Source of the DNA: Temnothorax longispinosus
Lineage: Eukaryota; Arthropoda; Insecta; Hymenoptera; Formicidae
Assembly (NCBI RefSeq): GCF_030848805.1
Contig: NW_027270047.1
Coordinates: forward strand, 248,001 to 312,000
Length of the DNA: 64,000 bases
Reading direction: 5' to 3'
Part shown: one piece after another, positions 1 through 10,420 of the stretch
Position numbering within the stretch: position 1 is the first letter of the stretch
Layout of the letters: each line of letters begins with the position of its first letter
Made by a program: the position numbers and the translations under genes
Notes under the pieces: generated by a model
Told to the model about the DNA's origin: nothing
Databases searched by the model: none
Seen by the model: the letters and a program-made list of their open reading frames with translations, nothing else

Positions 1-1283
1 AACAATTAATATGAAACCGCGGATTGTTCCAAATATTTGCTGAATCGTTTTGTTGTCACAAGAAACGTGATCCCCTAAAAATTTGGAGAGAATCATTCTT
101 TGCGATCGGTCGCTGCTGAATAAATTATTAATAAAAAATTAATATCAATTAATATAAAACCGCGGATTGTTTCAAATACTTGCTGAATTGTTTGTTGTCA
201 CAAGAACGTGATCCCCTAAAAATTTGGAGAGAATTGTTCTTTGCTATCGACCGCCAGAGAATAAATTATCAATAAAAAATTAATAACAATAATATGAAAC
301 CGCGGATTGTTCCAAATACTTGCTGAATCGTTTTTGTTGTTACAAAGACGTGATCCCCTAAGATTTTGGAAAGAATCGTTTTTTGCTATTGACCGCCAGA
401 GAATAAATTATCAATAAAAAGTTAATAAAATTAATATGAAACCGCGGATTGTTCCAAGAACTTGCTGAATCGTTTTGTTGTCACAAAGACGTGATCCCCT
501 AAAATTTTGGAGAGAATCGTTCTTTGCTATCGACCGCCATAGAATAAATTATCAATAAAAAGTTAATAACAATTAATATGAAACCGCGGATTGTTCCAAA
601 TATTTGCTGAATCGTTTTGTTGTCACAAGAACGTGATCCCCTAAAAATTTGGAAAGAATCGTTCTTTGCGATCGGTCGCTGCTGAGTAAATTATTAATAA
701 AAAATTAATAACAATTAAGGGAAACCGCGGATTGTCGCAAATACTTGCTGAATCGTTTTGTTGTCTTGTGACGTGATCACGTTCTTGTGAACGTGATCCC
801 CTCAAAATTTGGAGAGAATCGTTCTTTGCGATCGGTCGCTGCTGAATAAATTATTAATAAAAAATTAATAACAATTAATAGAAAACCGCGGATTGTCCCA
901 AATACTTGCTGAATCGTTTTGTTGTCACAAAAACGTAATCCCCTAAAATTTTGGAGAGAATCGTTCTTTGCTATTGACCGCCAGAGAATAAATTATCAAT
1001 AAAAAATTAATAACAAGTAATATAAAACCGCGGATTGTTCCAAATACTTGTTAAATCGTTTTGTTGCCACAAGAACGTGATTCTCTCAAAATTTGGAGAG
1101 AATCGTTCTTTGCGATCGGTTGCCGCTGAATAAATTATTAATAAAAAATTAATAACAATTAATATGAAACCGCGGATTGTCCCAAATACTTGCTGAATCA
1201 TTTTGTTGTCACAAGAACGTGATCCCCTAAAAATTTGGAGAGAATCGTTCTTTGCGATCGGTCGCCGCTGAATAAATTATTAA
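1..1283. repeat. Satellite array, ~142-bp units
   Basis: Nine head-to-tail units are anchored on the motif CCGCGGATTGT at about 17, 160, 300, 442, 584, 725, 886, 1028 and 1170. The spacing is 140-143 bp, except for one 161-bp unit. Each unit has an AT-rich spacer of AATAAATTATTAATAAAAAATT type, followed by a conserved GTGATCCCCT and GAATCGTTCTTTGC block. No long reading frame is shared by the units. The array continues at 2482-2505 and 6181-6310, on the far sides of two transposons. Confidence 0.93.
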
Positions 1284-2481
1284 GGGGGGAATCTACTTTA
1301 GCCGGGTGAAAAATGATGATTTTTTGGGAATTTTTTTCAAGGAAACTATAAGTGATATTGAATTAATTTTTTTTGTAATATGGAAAGGCATTCTTAAAGA
1401 AGAAAAAAAATATTTTTTTTTCAGTTACGTTAATTTTTATTATATTGACGGACAATTTTGTAGCGCAATGTTGGTAGCGCAACGGTTAGCTGCGTACAGT
1501 GTAGCAACAAGCTGAGTAATCTGAAAGCAAAAAATAAAAATTTTCTTTAAAGCTTAATCAATTACGCAGGGATTGAACCTATTTGCAAATAAAAATGTGA
1601 AAAATTGAAGAAGTTACAGCAATCGTAAGAAAAATGACATTTTTTTAATTAAAAAATCGATCTTCTGTTGTTGATAGAAATGTTATAAATAAATAATAAA
1701 ATGTAAACGTAGGTTCAATCCCTGGAGAAAATTGTAAGGAATTGAATCATGCTTGGCGAAAGTTATTTGAGTGATTACTTTTTGAGTTATCTTGTACGCA
1801 AAGTTGGAAAAAGTGGTTTTGAGAAAAACGCGTTTAAAGTTTATTTTTTTGCTCTCAGCCAAAAAAGCACGTATAAATGCATGCAAATTTCAGTATAAAG
1901 GTTTTTGAGGTCGCTGAATCCGAATCTGATATCAGATTTTTAAAATTCAAAATGGCGGATTTAATATGGCGGATCAAAAGAGTCTCAGTTGAATAAAGAA
2001 ATGAAGTTTTGGATGTTTTCATGATACTTACAGTTAAATAACGCTCAATCCGCTATTCCGGGTCCATCTAAAATGCCTTCCTCTTCCTCGTAGAACTCCT
2101 GTTCGGCAGTTTTCGTCATTTTCTTGGCTGTTCGAGCTTCTTTAGTGCTTTCCAAGGTACACACACAAACACACAAACACACACACACAAACACTCTAAC
2201 ACATAAATATAAACTATAGGGTCAAATAAAATAGTTGTAGGTCTAGCAAGTATATAGGATTCTTTCGTTCCCGCAATAATAGAACCGAGAACGCTGCGAA
2301 GCCAGTATTAGCGTACGTCTGCTGTATCGATCCTCCGCGCGCCTCACTAAAAAGAGCTGTAGTTTCGTCAATTTTACGAGTTTGACGATAATACTTTGGG
2401 AATATATTATTGAAACCTTATACTATATATTTATGCAAAAAAAATTCCGATTTTTTTTACCCATCAAAGTAGATTCCCCCC
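1284..2481. mobile_element. Non-autonomous DNA transposon, TTAA target site
   Basis: Perfect 16-bp terminal inverted repeats, GGGGGGAATCTACTTT at 1284 and its complement ending at 2481, continue imperfectly for about 25 more bases. TTAA flanks both ends (1280-1283 and 2482-2485). Removing the element plus one TTAA restores a normal satellite spacer. The 1198-bp body has no transposase. It contains an (AC)n-rich stretch (2158-2196), a tRNA-like A-box stretch near 1470, an inverted pair of 13-bp motifs (1567-1580 and 1711-1723), and a block at 1903-1970 that recurs near 48010. A TTAA target suits piggyBac-like families, but the G-rich terminus is not diagnostic. Confidence 0.88.
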
Positions 2482-2781
2482 TTAATAAAAAATTAATAAC
2501 AATTAAGCCTCGTCTACAATAGACGCACAGGCTATGTCGTATGTCGCATGAGAATGTCGCAAGAGTACTGTTTCCGGACGCAAGGCTGTCGCAGTCGCAA
2601 GAGCCCTTGTCGCACGGAGTTGAGCCAACTTCAACTTTCTGCGACTGCGACAAGCGTGTCGCATGAGATCGGCCAATCACAGCACAGTACGTTGACGCTA
2701 AAAGTGTTTTGACGATTTTATTAATTGCTAGCTGATCTTGCTGTATTTTTTTATTTTTGTTGGTTTTAATCACCATTAAAA

Positions 2782-4065
2782 ATGAATAAAATAGAATTTG
2801 AGGAGCATCTCATTAATAGAGAGATAATAGCCTTTGTCCGGTCAAACCCCCTATTGTGGCAGAAGTGTGTGAAAATTGAAAAGAAGAACAAGAACACAAT
2901 CAGTCAAGCATTTTCGCAGATTGGCTCCCTATTATCAGAGCCACTGACAGGTGAGGAAATATTTGTTAAGAATTATATATTGCTAGGCCCTACTCTTCTA
3001 TCCTAGTGTGATTGACTATTGTCTATTGACTATCGACTATTGGTGAGGTTATGTATGTGCTAGAAGTGCTCGACCATCCCATGATTAATATGCATGTTAC
3101 ATAGGTGATGCGGTTTCAACTCGGTGGAAGAGTCTCCGAGACCAGTATTCAAGAGAAATGCGCAAGGTGACTGCCAGTCAACCCCGTTCTGGTGCTGGAA
3201 ATGATGAACCGTCCTACAAGCCAACGTGGCCCCTCTTCAGTGATATGTCATTCCTGAAGGATGTCATCAAACCAAGAAAGTAAATCTACTCACATTATTA
3301 ACTTGGCTTGGTTTAATTGTATATCCAAGTTTTCTTGACATCAGTGTTTATCTTTGCAGGACGCAGTCGAATGTCAGCAGAAAAAAATTCAAATCATGTG
3401 AAGACACAAAAATCGGTGACAATCCTGTTAATATTGTCATTCCGTCATTTATCACGCGCATTCCAAAAAATACTAAAGAGGTCATGTGTGAAAATTCTAG
3501 AGATAGCCAAGTAATAGAGATAGAGGAAAGCCAAATAGTAGAAGAAAGCCAAGTATTAGAAGAAAGCCAAATAATAGAAGAAAGCCAAGTAGTAGAAGAA
3601 AGCCAAGTAGAAGAAGAAAGCCAAATAGCAGAAAAAAGCCAAGAAGCAAAAGAAAATTTCTACTTGTGGAATGCACAGTTTGAAGATATATTCAAAAAAA
3701 CAAATACAGCAACTGCTAAAGAATTTGACGACGATGTAGCTTCAATAGATCACTCATCGAGTAGGTCAGCTTCTGGGAGTCAGCCGTCCATTATTCCCCC
3801 ACCTGATAACTTTTACACTAAAAAGAAGGCTGCAATAGAACAAGTGCACGGCGTAATTAAAAGCACTGCAGCAAAAATAAATTCTGTCTGTGATACCATC
3901 AGTGTTAATTTAACACAGCCTGAGCATACTCCATCAATTGAAGAGGATTCTGCCTTGGTTTTAATTAAATGCTTTCTTAAGAAAGTTCCTTCAAATATAA
4001 AGGTTAAATGTCTGAGCGAAATTATGGCAGTATTAGATAAATACTCTTTAAAAGTTCTTGAATAA
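2782..4065 (+). CDS. MADF-type DNA-binding protein of Harbinger 1
   Basis: I read three exons: 2782-2950, 3105-3279 and 3360-4065. The introns have GT-AG borders and the frame is open across all joins, giving about 349 aa. The N-terminal ~110 residues look like a MADF (Myb/SANT-like) domain, with FVRSNPLLW, then RWKSLRDQYSRE right after intron 1. A middle acidic tract (about 3505-3640) is made of six-residue repeats of EESQ(V/I) type. The Ser-rich stretch that follows leads to a C-terminal ~40 residues resembling a BESS-type helical motif. In PIF/Harbinger elements a partner of this kind binds the transposon ends and helps nuclear import or recruitment of the transposase; that role is inferred from the family. 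It converges on the transposase gene. The start is the first ATG that opens the MADF domain. Confidence 0.85.
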
Positions 4066-4598
4066 ACTCTTTTTTTCTCTTTATGCAATGTTCCTCACAA
4101 AAGTGTTATGCCAAAGAATATAAAGTAGAATATTTTTGTTTTGTTTGATATAATTTATGCTTACATAAATACTTTTTAAATGTTCCTGAATGAACTTTTT
4201 TTCTCTTTGTGCAATGTTCTCACAAAATTGTTATGCCAAAGAATATAAAATAGAATATTTTTGTTTTGTTTAATATAATTTTCATTAGAAAAGAGAATTA
4301 CTTTTTATTTTATTGATATGTGGGCAAGAAACAATTTTATTCTTTTTACAAATACAACTCATTTTTATTTTTACTCAACTATTTATAAAAATGTATAAGT
4401 AGTATTATTCGCTAGTATTATTTACTATTTGTCAAATAACTTTATAAAAATAAGTAATAAACTTTATTATTTGCAATTCTTACAAGTGTGTTCTTATTGC
4501 GTTGTAAGTTATACTTTTAGAATTTAAATAAATCTATAAAGATGAAATATAAAATTAAAATTAACACTAACTAAATATAATTAACCGTAACTAAAAGA
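4046..4598. other. Intergenic region between convergent Harbinger 1 genes, with ~123-bp tandem duplication
   Basis: The region is AT-rich. The 3' end of the MADF gene and its downstream sequence (about 4046-4165) are repeated imperfectly at about 4171-4285, sharing the block GTTATGCCAAAGAATATAAA. The second copy has lost the in-frame context, so it acts only as spacer. No further gene is seen up to the transposase stop at 4599. Confidence 0.75.
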
Positions 4599-6013
4599 TT
4601 AATGACAGTCAGGAGGATTAATGTTGTAACCTCCGAATGCTCGCTGGTATTGCCATGGGACTTGAGCCTCTCCTGTCTCGGTTACGAAATAATCCCGTAG
4701 CACATTACGTTGGGCGCGTGCAGCAACATTTGAGTTATTACTAGATAACCGACCAATATTTTGCACCAGATCACCCTGTTCTCCGTGTCCTCGCCATGCT
4801 CCTCCCATAACCATACCTTCTCCTGTTTCTCTGTCTATCAGATGTGGTGGACAGTATCTCCTGCGAGCTGGAGCAATTTCTCTTTCTCCAATTATAACAA
4901 AATTGTGGAGACAGATCAAGGCCTTGACTAAGTGCTCAGCATTTTTTGGAGAACAACATAAGGGTCTTGTAAGAATTCGCCACCTTGACACCAAAATGCC
5001 GAAAGCATTTTCAATAACCCGCCGTGCTCGTGACAATCGGTAGTTGAACACCCTCTCCTTGTTGGTCAATTGAAGACGGGGATACGGACGTAGCAGGTAT
5101 TTCTTAAGGGGGAAAGCTTCATCACCTACAAGCGTATATTCCGTTGCTATTAATGTGCTAGGCAATTCTTTCTTTGGGGGCACATCAAGCAAGTTATTAT
5201 CAAGAAGATGAGACATATCCGAGTGTGCCCAAACTCCACCATCACTGATACTGCCGAATTGTCCTATATCTACCATTGTAAATTTGTAACTTGCGTCACA
5301 TACAGCCATCAAAACTAATGAAAAATATTTTTTATAATTTGAATATTGACTGCCAGAATTTGGGGGACACTGAATACGGATGTGTTTCCCATCCAACGCT
5401 CCAATGCAATTAGGGAATTGCCATTTTTGCATGAACTCATCGGCAATACATCTCCACACTTCTTGCGTTGGTTGTGCCAGGTAACGTGGCTGTAGCACAT
5501 CCCATATGATGCGGCACACTTCAGGTACAATCTGGTATGCCGTTGATCTTCCAATTCTGAATTCAGCTTTCTTTGAAAACATACTGTCCCCATGAGCTAG
5601 GTACCTGATCAAAGTAAAAAAAACATTAAGGATACATATTGAGCCAAAAGTAAGATGTGCGTGAAGGGCATGACCTATACTTACGACAGGGTCAAAACCA
5701 GCCTCAGCTCTGGATGTAGTGAACGACGACGACTTCTTTTTAACAATCGAGGGCGAACGAGTTCATAAAGATTTCTAAACTGATGTGGCCACATTCTAGT
5801 CCAGTTAAAAAATTCTTCATGATCTGTTTCCATCAGCTCACGAAAATAAGTTAAATGAAACCCTTTTAAATGCCGTCTTTCTTCACTATTTACTAGCCGC
5901 ACCCACCATCTTCTGTTGTTCGATTCACTGAGCAAACGGCCATATAAAAGTACTAAATTTAAAAATTGGGAGCAAAGTTGCAAAAAGGTTAATAATTGCT
6001 GCCGGTCATCCAT
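4599..6013 (-). CDS. PIF/Harbinger DDE transposase, element 1
   Basis: Two exons on the minus strand, 6013-5685 and 5604-4599, have GT-AG borders and join in frame to give about 444 aa. Exon 1 has basic and RWW-type residues before a helix-turn-helix-like stretch (GRSTAYQIVPEVCR in exon 2). Motifs of the DDE_Tnp_4 fold are visible. The first Asp is in GALDGKHIRI, the second in the VDIGQFGSISDGGVW region, then GDEAFPL, and the Glu is in RRVIENAFGIL. These match harbinger transposases that act in the nucleus on the element's own ends. The ATG at 6013 was preferred over one 15 codons upstream because it gives MDDRQQ directly before the conserved region; either is possible. No stop or frameshift is seen. 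Confidence 0.92.
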
Positions 6014-6180
6014 TGTGGCTGCGGTCGACTTGACAGTTAACGCTATTATCGCGAACAATCCTTGCGACTATTGTAGACACTCGTCTAGTGACACTCTCAC
6101 GACATGCGACGAACTTTCCTACGACACTACTACTTACGACATACGACATAGCCTGTGCGTCTATTGTAGACGAGGTTTTA

Positions 6181-6310
6181 AGGGGAACCGCGGATTATCG
6201 CAAATACTTGCTGAATGTTTTGTTATCACAAGGACGTGATCCTTTAAAAATTTGGAGAAAATCGTTCTTTGCTATGTTCTACAATTATTTATCAAATAAT
6301 CTATAACAAT
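6181..6310. repeat. Remainder of the interrupted satellite unit
   Basis: It resumes exactly where the array stopped at 2505 (CCGCGG at 6188) and runs through the conserved GTGATCC and CGTTCTTTGC blocks. It decays after about 6275. Confidence 0.9.
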
Positions 6311-6545
6311 TAAAACATGTTTTTATATCAAACCGATGAAAGTACAGTTTGAATATTATCAAAAATATTTATATATAAATATATTTATTCTTTATTAATT
6401 AATAATATCTAAGAAAAACCCAGCGGCCGATAATAATTAACTTACGATACGTTCGGACCCCCTGAGGAACCCACATGATATTCGGCCCTGGCCGCGAGAC
6501 GTTCCGCTGCTAGCTCCCGCTGCTAGCTTCAGCGACATGTCTGTA

Positions 6546-6617
6546 CACATCTTTTCCAACATTAGTAAATTGCTATTTTACTAATGTTGCAGTTTACTAA
6601 TGTTGGAAAAGATATGT
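6546..6617. repeat. Short palindrome with repeated TTACTAATGTTG
   Basis: The arm at 6546-6569 pairs with 6593-6617. The loop carries another copy of TTACTAATGTTG. It lies in otherwise unassigned sequence (6311-6636) that is AT-rich up to 6420 and GC-mixed after. Confidence 0.7.
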
Positions 6618-6636
6618 ATAATGCATAAATATATAT

Positions 6637-6993
6637 GGTCTTTTGACATTGAGCTCTCGATCCAAATCAATACAAACGTCGTTCTCTCATCCGCAGCCCT
6701 CCCCTCGTTTCGCACTCTTTCTGAGTGGTGCCGGCATAAGTCGCGCTCCGCGGAATCTCCGGTCGAGCACGAAACAGAAGGTACATTTCGTGGTTTTTTG
6801 CACATTTCTTTTTACTAATTTTTATACAATCTAACCTCTACAATGTATTAAGAAAAGTATTTGATCTAGCTTCATATGTGAATATTCACCGGCACCACTC
6901 AGAAAGAGTGCCAAACGCCAAACGAGAGAAAGACTGCGGATGAGAAAACGATCGACGTTCGTATTGACATCGAGAGCTCGATGTCAAAAGACC
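6637..6993. mobile_element. MITE-like element with ~100-bp terminal inverted repeats
   Basis: The left arm begins GGTCTTTTGACAT at 6637 and the right arm ends with its complement at 6993. Pairing extends inward through CTCATCCGCAG and CACTCTTTCTGAGTGGTGCC to about 6737 and 6890. The 357-bp element has no gene. The target duplication is unclear. Confidence 0.8.
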
Positions 6994-7302
6994 GTTTCAC
7001 GGTACACACTATGTCGGAATTTGAATCGCTCGGAAATCTTTACGACGAAGATGTTGCGGTCAAGCGGCGGAGATCTTGTCCCTGAGGTAGACGACGAACG
7101 CGAACGCGACGCGATGACATGCAGCGATCGTAGGCGAACTCACCTGGTTAGGTTGTAACCGGACGGTACTACGGGAGGCACAAATCAATGCTGTGTTTCC
7201 TTGGAATCAACGGTCGTCACTCGGTTTGATCTTGAACCACCGAGAAGGTAGGTATCGTCGATATCTCAAACTATAAATTAGACTAATTAATCTTCTTTTC
7301 AG

Positions 7303-7378
7303 GTTCCTGCCACCGTCATCCAGGATCAACAAGGGACTTCGAGTGATCGACGCCAATGGATCAGGTAAGTAGAAGGTA
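7303..7378 (+). other. Mini-exon with twin splice donors, copy A
   Basis: A pyrimidine tract and CAG end at 7302. The exon-like segment of 62 nt is followed by GTAAGT at 7365 and again at 7376, 11 nt apart. The next acceptor-like CAG ends at 7450. Splicing is inferred from the consensus sequences only. Confidence 0.6.
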
Positions 7379-8159
7379 AGTCCAATTGAATAATTTTCAA
7401 AATCTTTTACGAAAAGGATGTTTAATTTATCCAATATTATTGATTTCCAGTGATAGTTGTTCACAAAAATTCAAGTCACACAAGATCTCGGACGCTCGTA
7501 TACGTGGGCACACACGCCCCGTTTCGCTACGACGCACGAAGTTATTTCGGCCCAAATTAGCCGTTCGCCAATGTAAAGGCGATAATTGACGCGTTCCGCG
7601 GGCGTTCCCGGTTGTTAAGGATGTTGCCGATAAATTATTAGCGCACTCGTATAACGCTCGCGTGACTTAGCGCGACGACGAAAGAGCGAGGTTTATTACG
7701 TGTTACTCGTACAACGATCCCCGAGAGACTGCCTCGAGTTGTTTGTCTCGCTTAAGCTCCCCACCATCGATATCGGCGGCCCCCACTTCGACGCCTATTC
7801 GACTTTCTCTTTCTCGAAGCTTCCTAACTGCGCATATTACCGCGGTAATTTTCCACGCGGGTGTTTACGCCGATTCCCCTGGAAATTTCCATGGGCGTTG
7901 CGCTCGCGCGGTCGCTCCGTTCCGATGCCGAGGTAGTGGTTTTCCACCGCTGACAATATTGCCCGGCCGTTGACGCCGACATATGCGCCTCGTCTATTCT
8001 TGCGCGTACAATGTCCTTCCGGACGACTTTCTCGAGGAAGACGTTTGGGTGCAGAGCACCAGGCTCGCCGACGACGTCGACCCCTCCTGACCTTTATTTG
8101 GGACCTGGTAACGCGGTTTCCGCGGTCCTTCCCCGTAGAAGAGGTCTAGGTTGCGAGAT

Positions 8160-8930
8160 AGCGGACGGTTCCGTAACTTGTCTCCCGGTCGTCGGATTTC
8201 GACGGATTTCGACGGCGACCGGATACGGATCTTTCTTGGGCTGTCCCCGTTCGTCAGGGGTGTTGTTTCCCTGAGGATGACGCACCTAGTGCGAGATTCA
8301 GGACGGTCCGCTATTTTGTTCCCCGGTTGACGGATTTCATCGGGACTCGATTTCGGACACTCGGAGGAGTGCCCCTCGGTGTTAGGGGTACTTAGTTTCC
8401 GTAGACGTTGCACCTGGTGCGAAGTCGCGGACGGTTCGCCATTTCGCGGCTACGTTCCCGTATCGCGTCGCCAACCCCGTATGGGTCATCTCGGGCCCCC
8501 GCGCCTACGTCAGGGACGTATCATATCGACGCAAGTCCCTTGGTTGCAAAATTTTCAGACGGTCCGCCATTTTTTTGTACGCGTCGCCGGACTCGGGTTT
8601 TTATTGGCGAAGTACGCTTCGCTGGTCTTCCCCTGTGGTCAGGGGTCGGTCATTTCCGCGTCCATCGCGCCACTTCCTAGTTCGCGGACGGTCCGCCCTT
8701 TTCTTACCGCGCGACATTTTCGCGACTCTGCTACGCGTCGCCTACCTTTCGGGCCTCGGTGAGCCGCCGAGACTAGTCAATATCTACTTCGCAAACGTGG
8801 TCCGCCATTTTGCTGAGCGTCGTTCGCCCGTCCTGCGGACTGTCGTGGCTCGTCCACCGTGTTATGGGAAGGCATCCTGGCTGCTCGCTTGGGAGCCTCC
8901 CCGTTCCTGGAAAGTGTGTTGGGCTCAAGC
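8160..8930. repeat. ~129-bp minisatellite of copy A
   Basis: The block GGACGGTCCGCC and variants recurs at about 8163, 8301, 8429, 8557, 8686 and 8795, mostly 128-129 bp apart. Units are diverged and GC-rich. Because the period is 43 codons, frames stay open over long stretches on both strands. Confidence 0.7.
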
Positions 8931-9204
8931 TACATCGCGCCGCCGCGCGACATCCCGTACCCGCGCCAACGGGTGTAACTAAATAGCGTAACTAAAATGA
9001 AAATAAATAGCCTCTACGCGAGGTGCCCTTATGCTTGAGCCACAAATGAACGAGAATAATGGCGCGGTGTTTTTAACCTAGACCTATATTCGCGTCGGAT
9101 GGGGTCGCTAATCAATAATGCATAAACAAAATATCGGCATCGTTGCTGTAAACGAAATTAAAAACCAAACGAAAATGAAACGAAATGACGCGCGGTTGCC
9201 CGGA

Positions 9205-9640
9205 TGCGCCTCCCATCCTCGGAACGCATAGTCGCAACTTATGTTTATTCGAGGCGTCGCTCCGCCTCGTCGTCTTCGGAGCCGCTACTCCCCTCCGGGC
9301 TCTCGAACGTCGCCAAAGATCTGCAGTTCTCCTCTACGGGTTCGCCCCGTGTCGCCACCTCGACCCTGGATGCCTCTGGGGCGCATGCCTCCAACTCGGG
9401 AGCTCGGCCTCGAGCATCTCCACGATACCCCTCAACACGCCGAGGTCGGTCGGCAGACCCATATCATCGATCGGGATCGGGCCCAGTTCCTGGGCCCCTG
9501 GGCCCTGCATCGGCGGGACTGCCGTCTCGCGAGACGGTCCGCAACCGGTATCGGCACGCTCTCCGGCTCCGCTGGCCGGGTGAGCAGCCGCACTGCGCCC
9601 TCCGACAACCTGCGCAGCACGACCTTGGGCGCCTAAAGGC
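9205..9640 (-). pseudogene. Minus-strand reading frame upstream of copy B, unrecognised
   Basis: Reading on the minus strand from the CCTAACCTTGC border at about 9675 gives an open stretch with LRRLSEGAVRLL. After at least one frame change it reaches a strongly acidic end (SGSEDDEAERRLE) just before 9215. A similarly placed frame with an acidic end exists at 35285-35713. I do not recognise the family. It could be the tail of a gag-like or ORF1-like protein belonging to the composite repeat. Confidence 0.35.
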
Positions 9641-9841
9641 GCGTGACGCTAGCCGCGATTGCGCACGGTCGCAAGGTTAGGTTGTAACCGAACGATACGT
9701 AATCGGGCTACGGGGTACGAGATTTTGTCCTCTAAGTCATCGGTCGCCACTCGGTTTAACCTTAACCTACCGAGAAGGTAGGTATTCGTAATGCAAACGA
9801 CACTAAAGTTGAACAATTTGTTTAAACAATTTTATTTTTCG

Positions 9842-10420
9842 ATCCCGCCACGGGTTCCTCGTCAGCGTCGCCTGTGCTCAAGATACCGCTAGGTATGGCC
9901 TTGGTCGGCCAGCCAGGGACACCGGTTACCGCGACAATCGCTTGATCAGGTATATATACGTCAATCTCTTCTTAACCCTTTCTCTTTTTAGATTCCCGCC
10001 ACAGGTCCCTCCTCTGTGTTACTCTGCCTCAAGCCTCCGCTATCTATCAGCCGCCTGCCTAATTCGTGGAACCAAGATGGCGCGACAACCGCTTGATCGA
10101 GTAAGTCCCAGCATTAAGGTTAATTAACTAATTCTTTTTTAATTTCAGGTTTTCTCTATGGGTGCTTCGTCACCATCGCCGATTTCATGGATCACCGCTG
10201 CTCACCGCCGTCCAGGATCACCGCGTATGGGAGATGTCGCGACACAGGTAAGTATGAGAACTGTCGCGATAACTATGATTAATGCCGTTTCTTTTCAGGT
10301 TTCCGCCACGGGTGCCTCATCTATGGCCTTCTCTGATGCAGCAGCACTGATGACCTTCGAGCCCGGTCACCGCTAACACACAAGATGGACGACAGCCGCT
10401 TGTTCAGGTAGGTTGAAGGT
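9842..10420 (+). other. Array of four mini-exons with splice borders, copy B
   Basis: The segments are about 9842-9949, 9992-10100, 10149-10247 and 10299-10407, each ~100-110 nt. Most are preceded by a pyrimidine tract plus AG and followed by GTATAT, GTAAGT, GTAAGT and GTAGGT. The units resemble one another (CCCGCCAC starts, CGCTTGATCRG ends), so they arose by tandem duplication. A second donor (GTAAGT at 10419) lies 11 nt after the last one. The first unit has lost its acceptor AG. The coding status is unclear because stops occur in several frames. Confidence 0.65.

Larger units (their letters stand above)
2506..6177. mobile_element. PIF/Harbinger transposon 1 (autonomous, MADF partner)
   Basis: The termini AGCCTCGTCTACAATAGACG and AACCTCGTCTACAATAGACG (right end read on the minus strand) form an inverted repeat of about 40 bp. 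TTA is duplicated at 2503-2505 and 6178-6180, the TWA type known for PIF/Harbinger. The 3672-bp element carries two convergent spliced genes: a MADF-type protein (+) and a DDE transposase (-). Subterminal regions are rich in TGTCGYA motifs. The flanking satellite joins perfectly across the insertion. Confidence 0.95.
7153..9200 (+). repeat. Composite mini-exon repeat, copy A
   Basis: This unclassified repeat starts with GTTGTAACCGGACGG. A leader ends at CCGAGAAG followed by a splice-donor-like GTAGGT. One mini-exon follows (7303-7364), then a last exon from 7451, a CGAGAGACTGCCTCGAG signature near 7723, and a GC-rich ~129-bp minisatellite. The order matches copies B to F. I recognise no protein domain on either strand. 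Open frames in the GC-rich body look like composition effects. Confidence 0.75.

Noticed and set aside
1..1283. CRISPR-like array
   Set aside because: Units are ~142 bp of continuous similarity with no unique spacers, in a eukaryotic context.
1465..1510. tRNA-like A-box (GGTAGCGCAACGGTTAGCTGCG)
   Set aside because: No matching B-box or acceptor stem at the right distance. The nearby GGTTCAATCCCTGG is ~220 bp away.
7743..8982. Several overlapping ~80-135 codon frames
   Set aside because: GC-rich minisatellite body of copy A; overlapping frames have no family resemblance.
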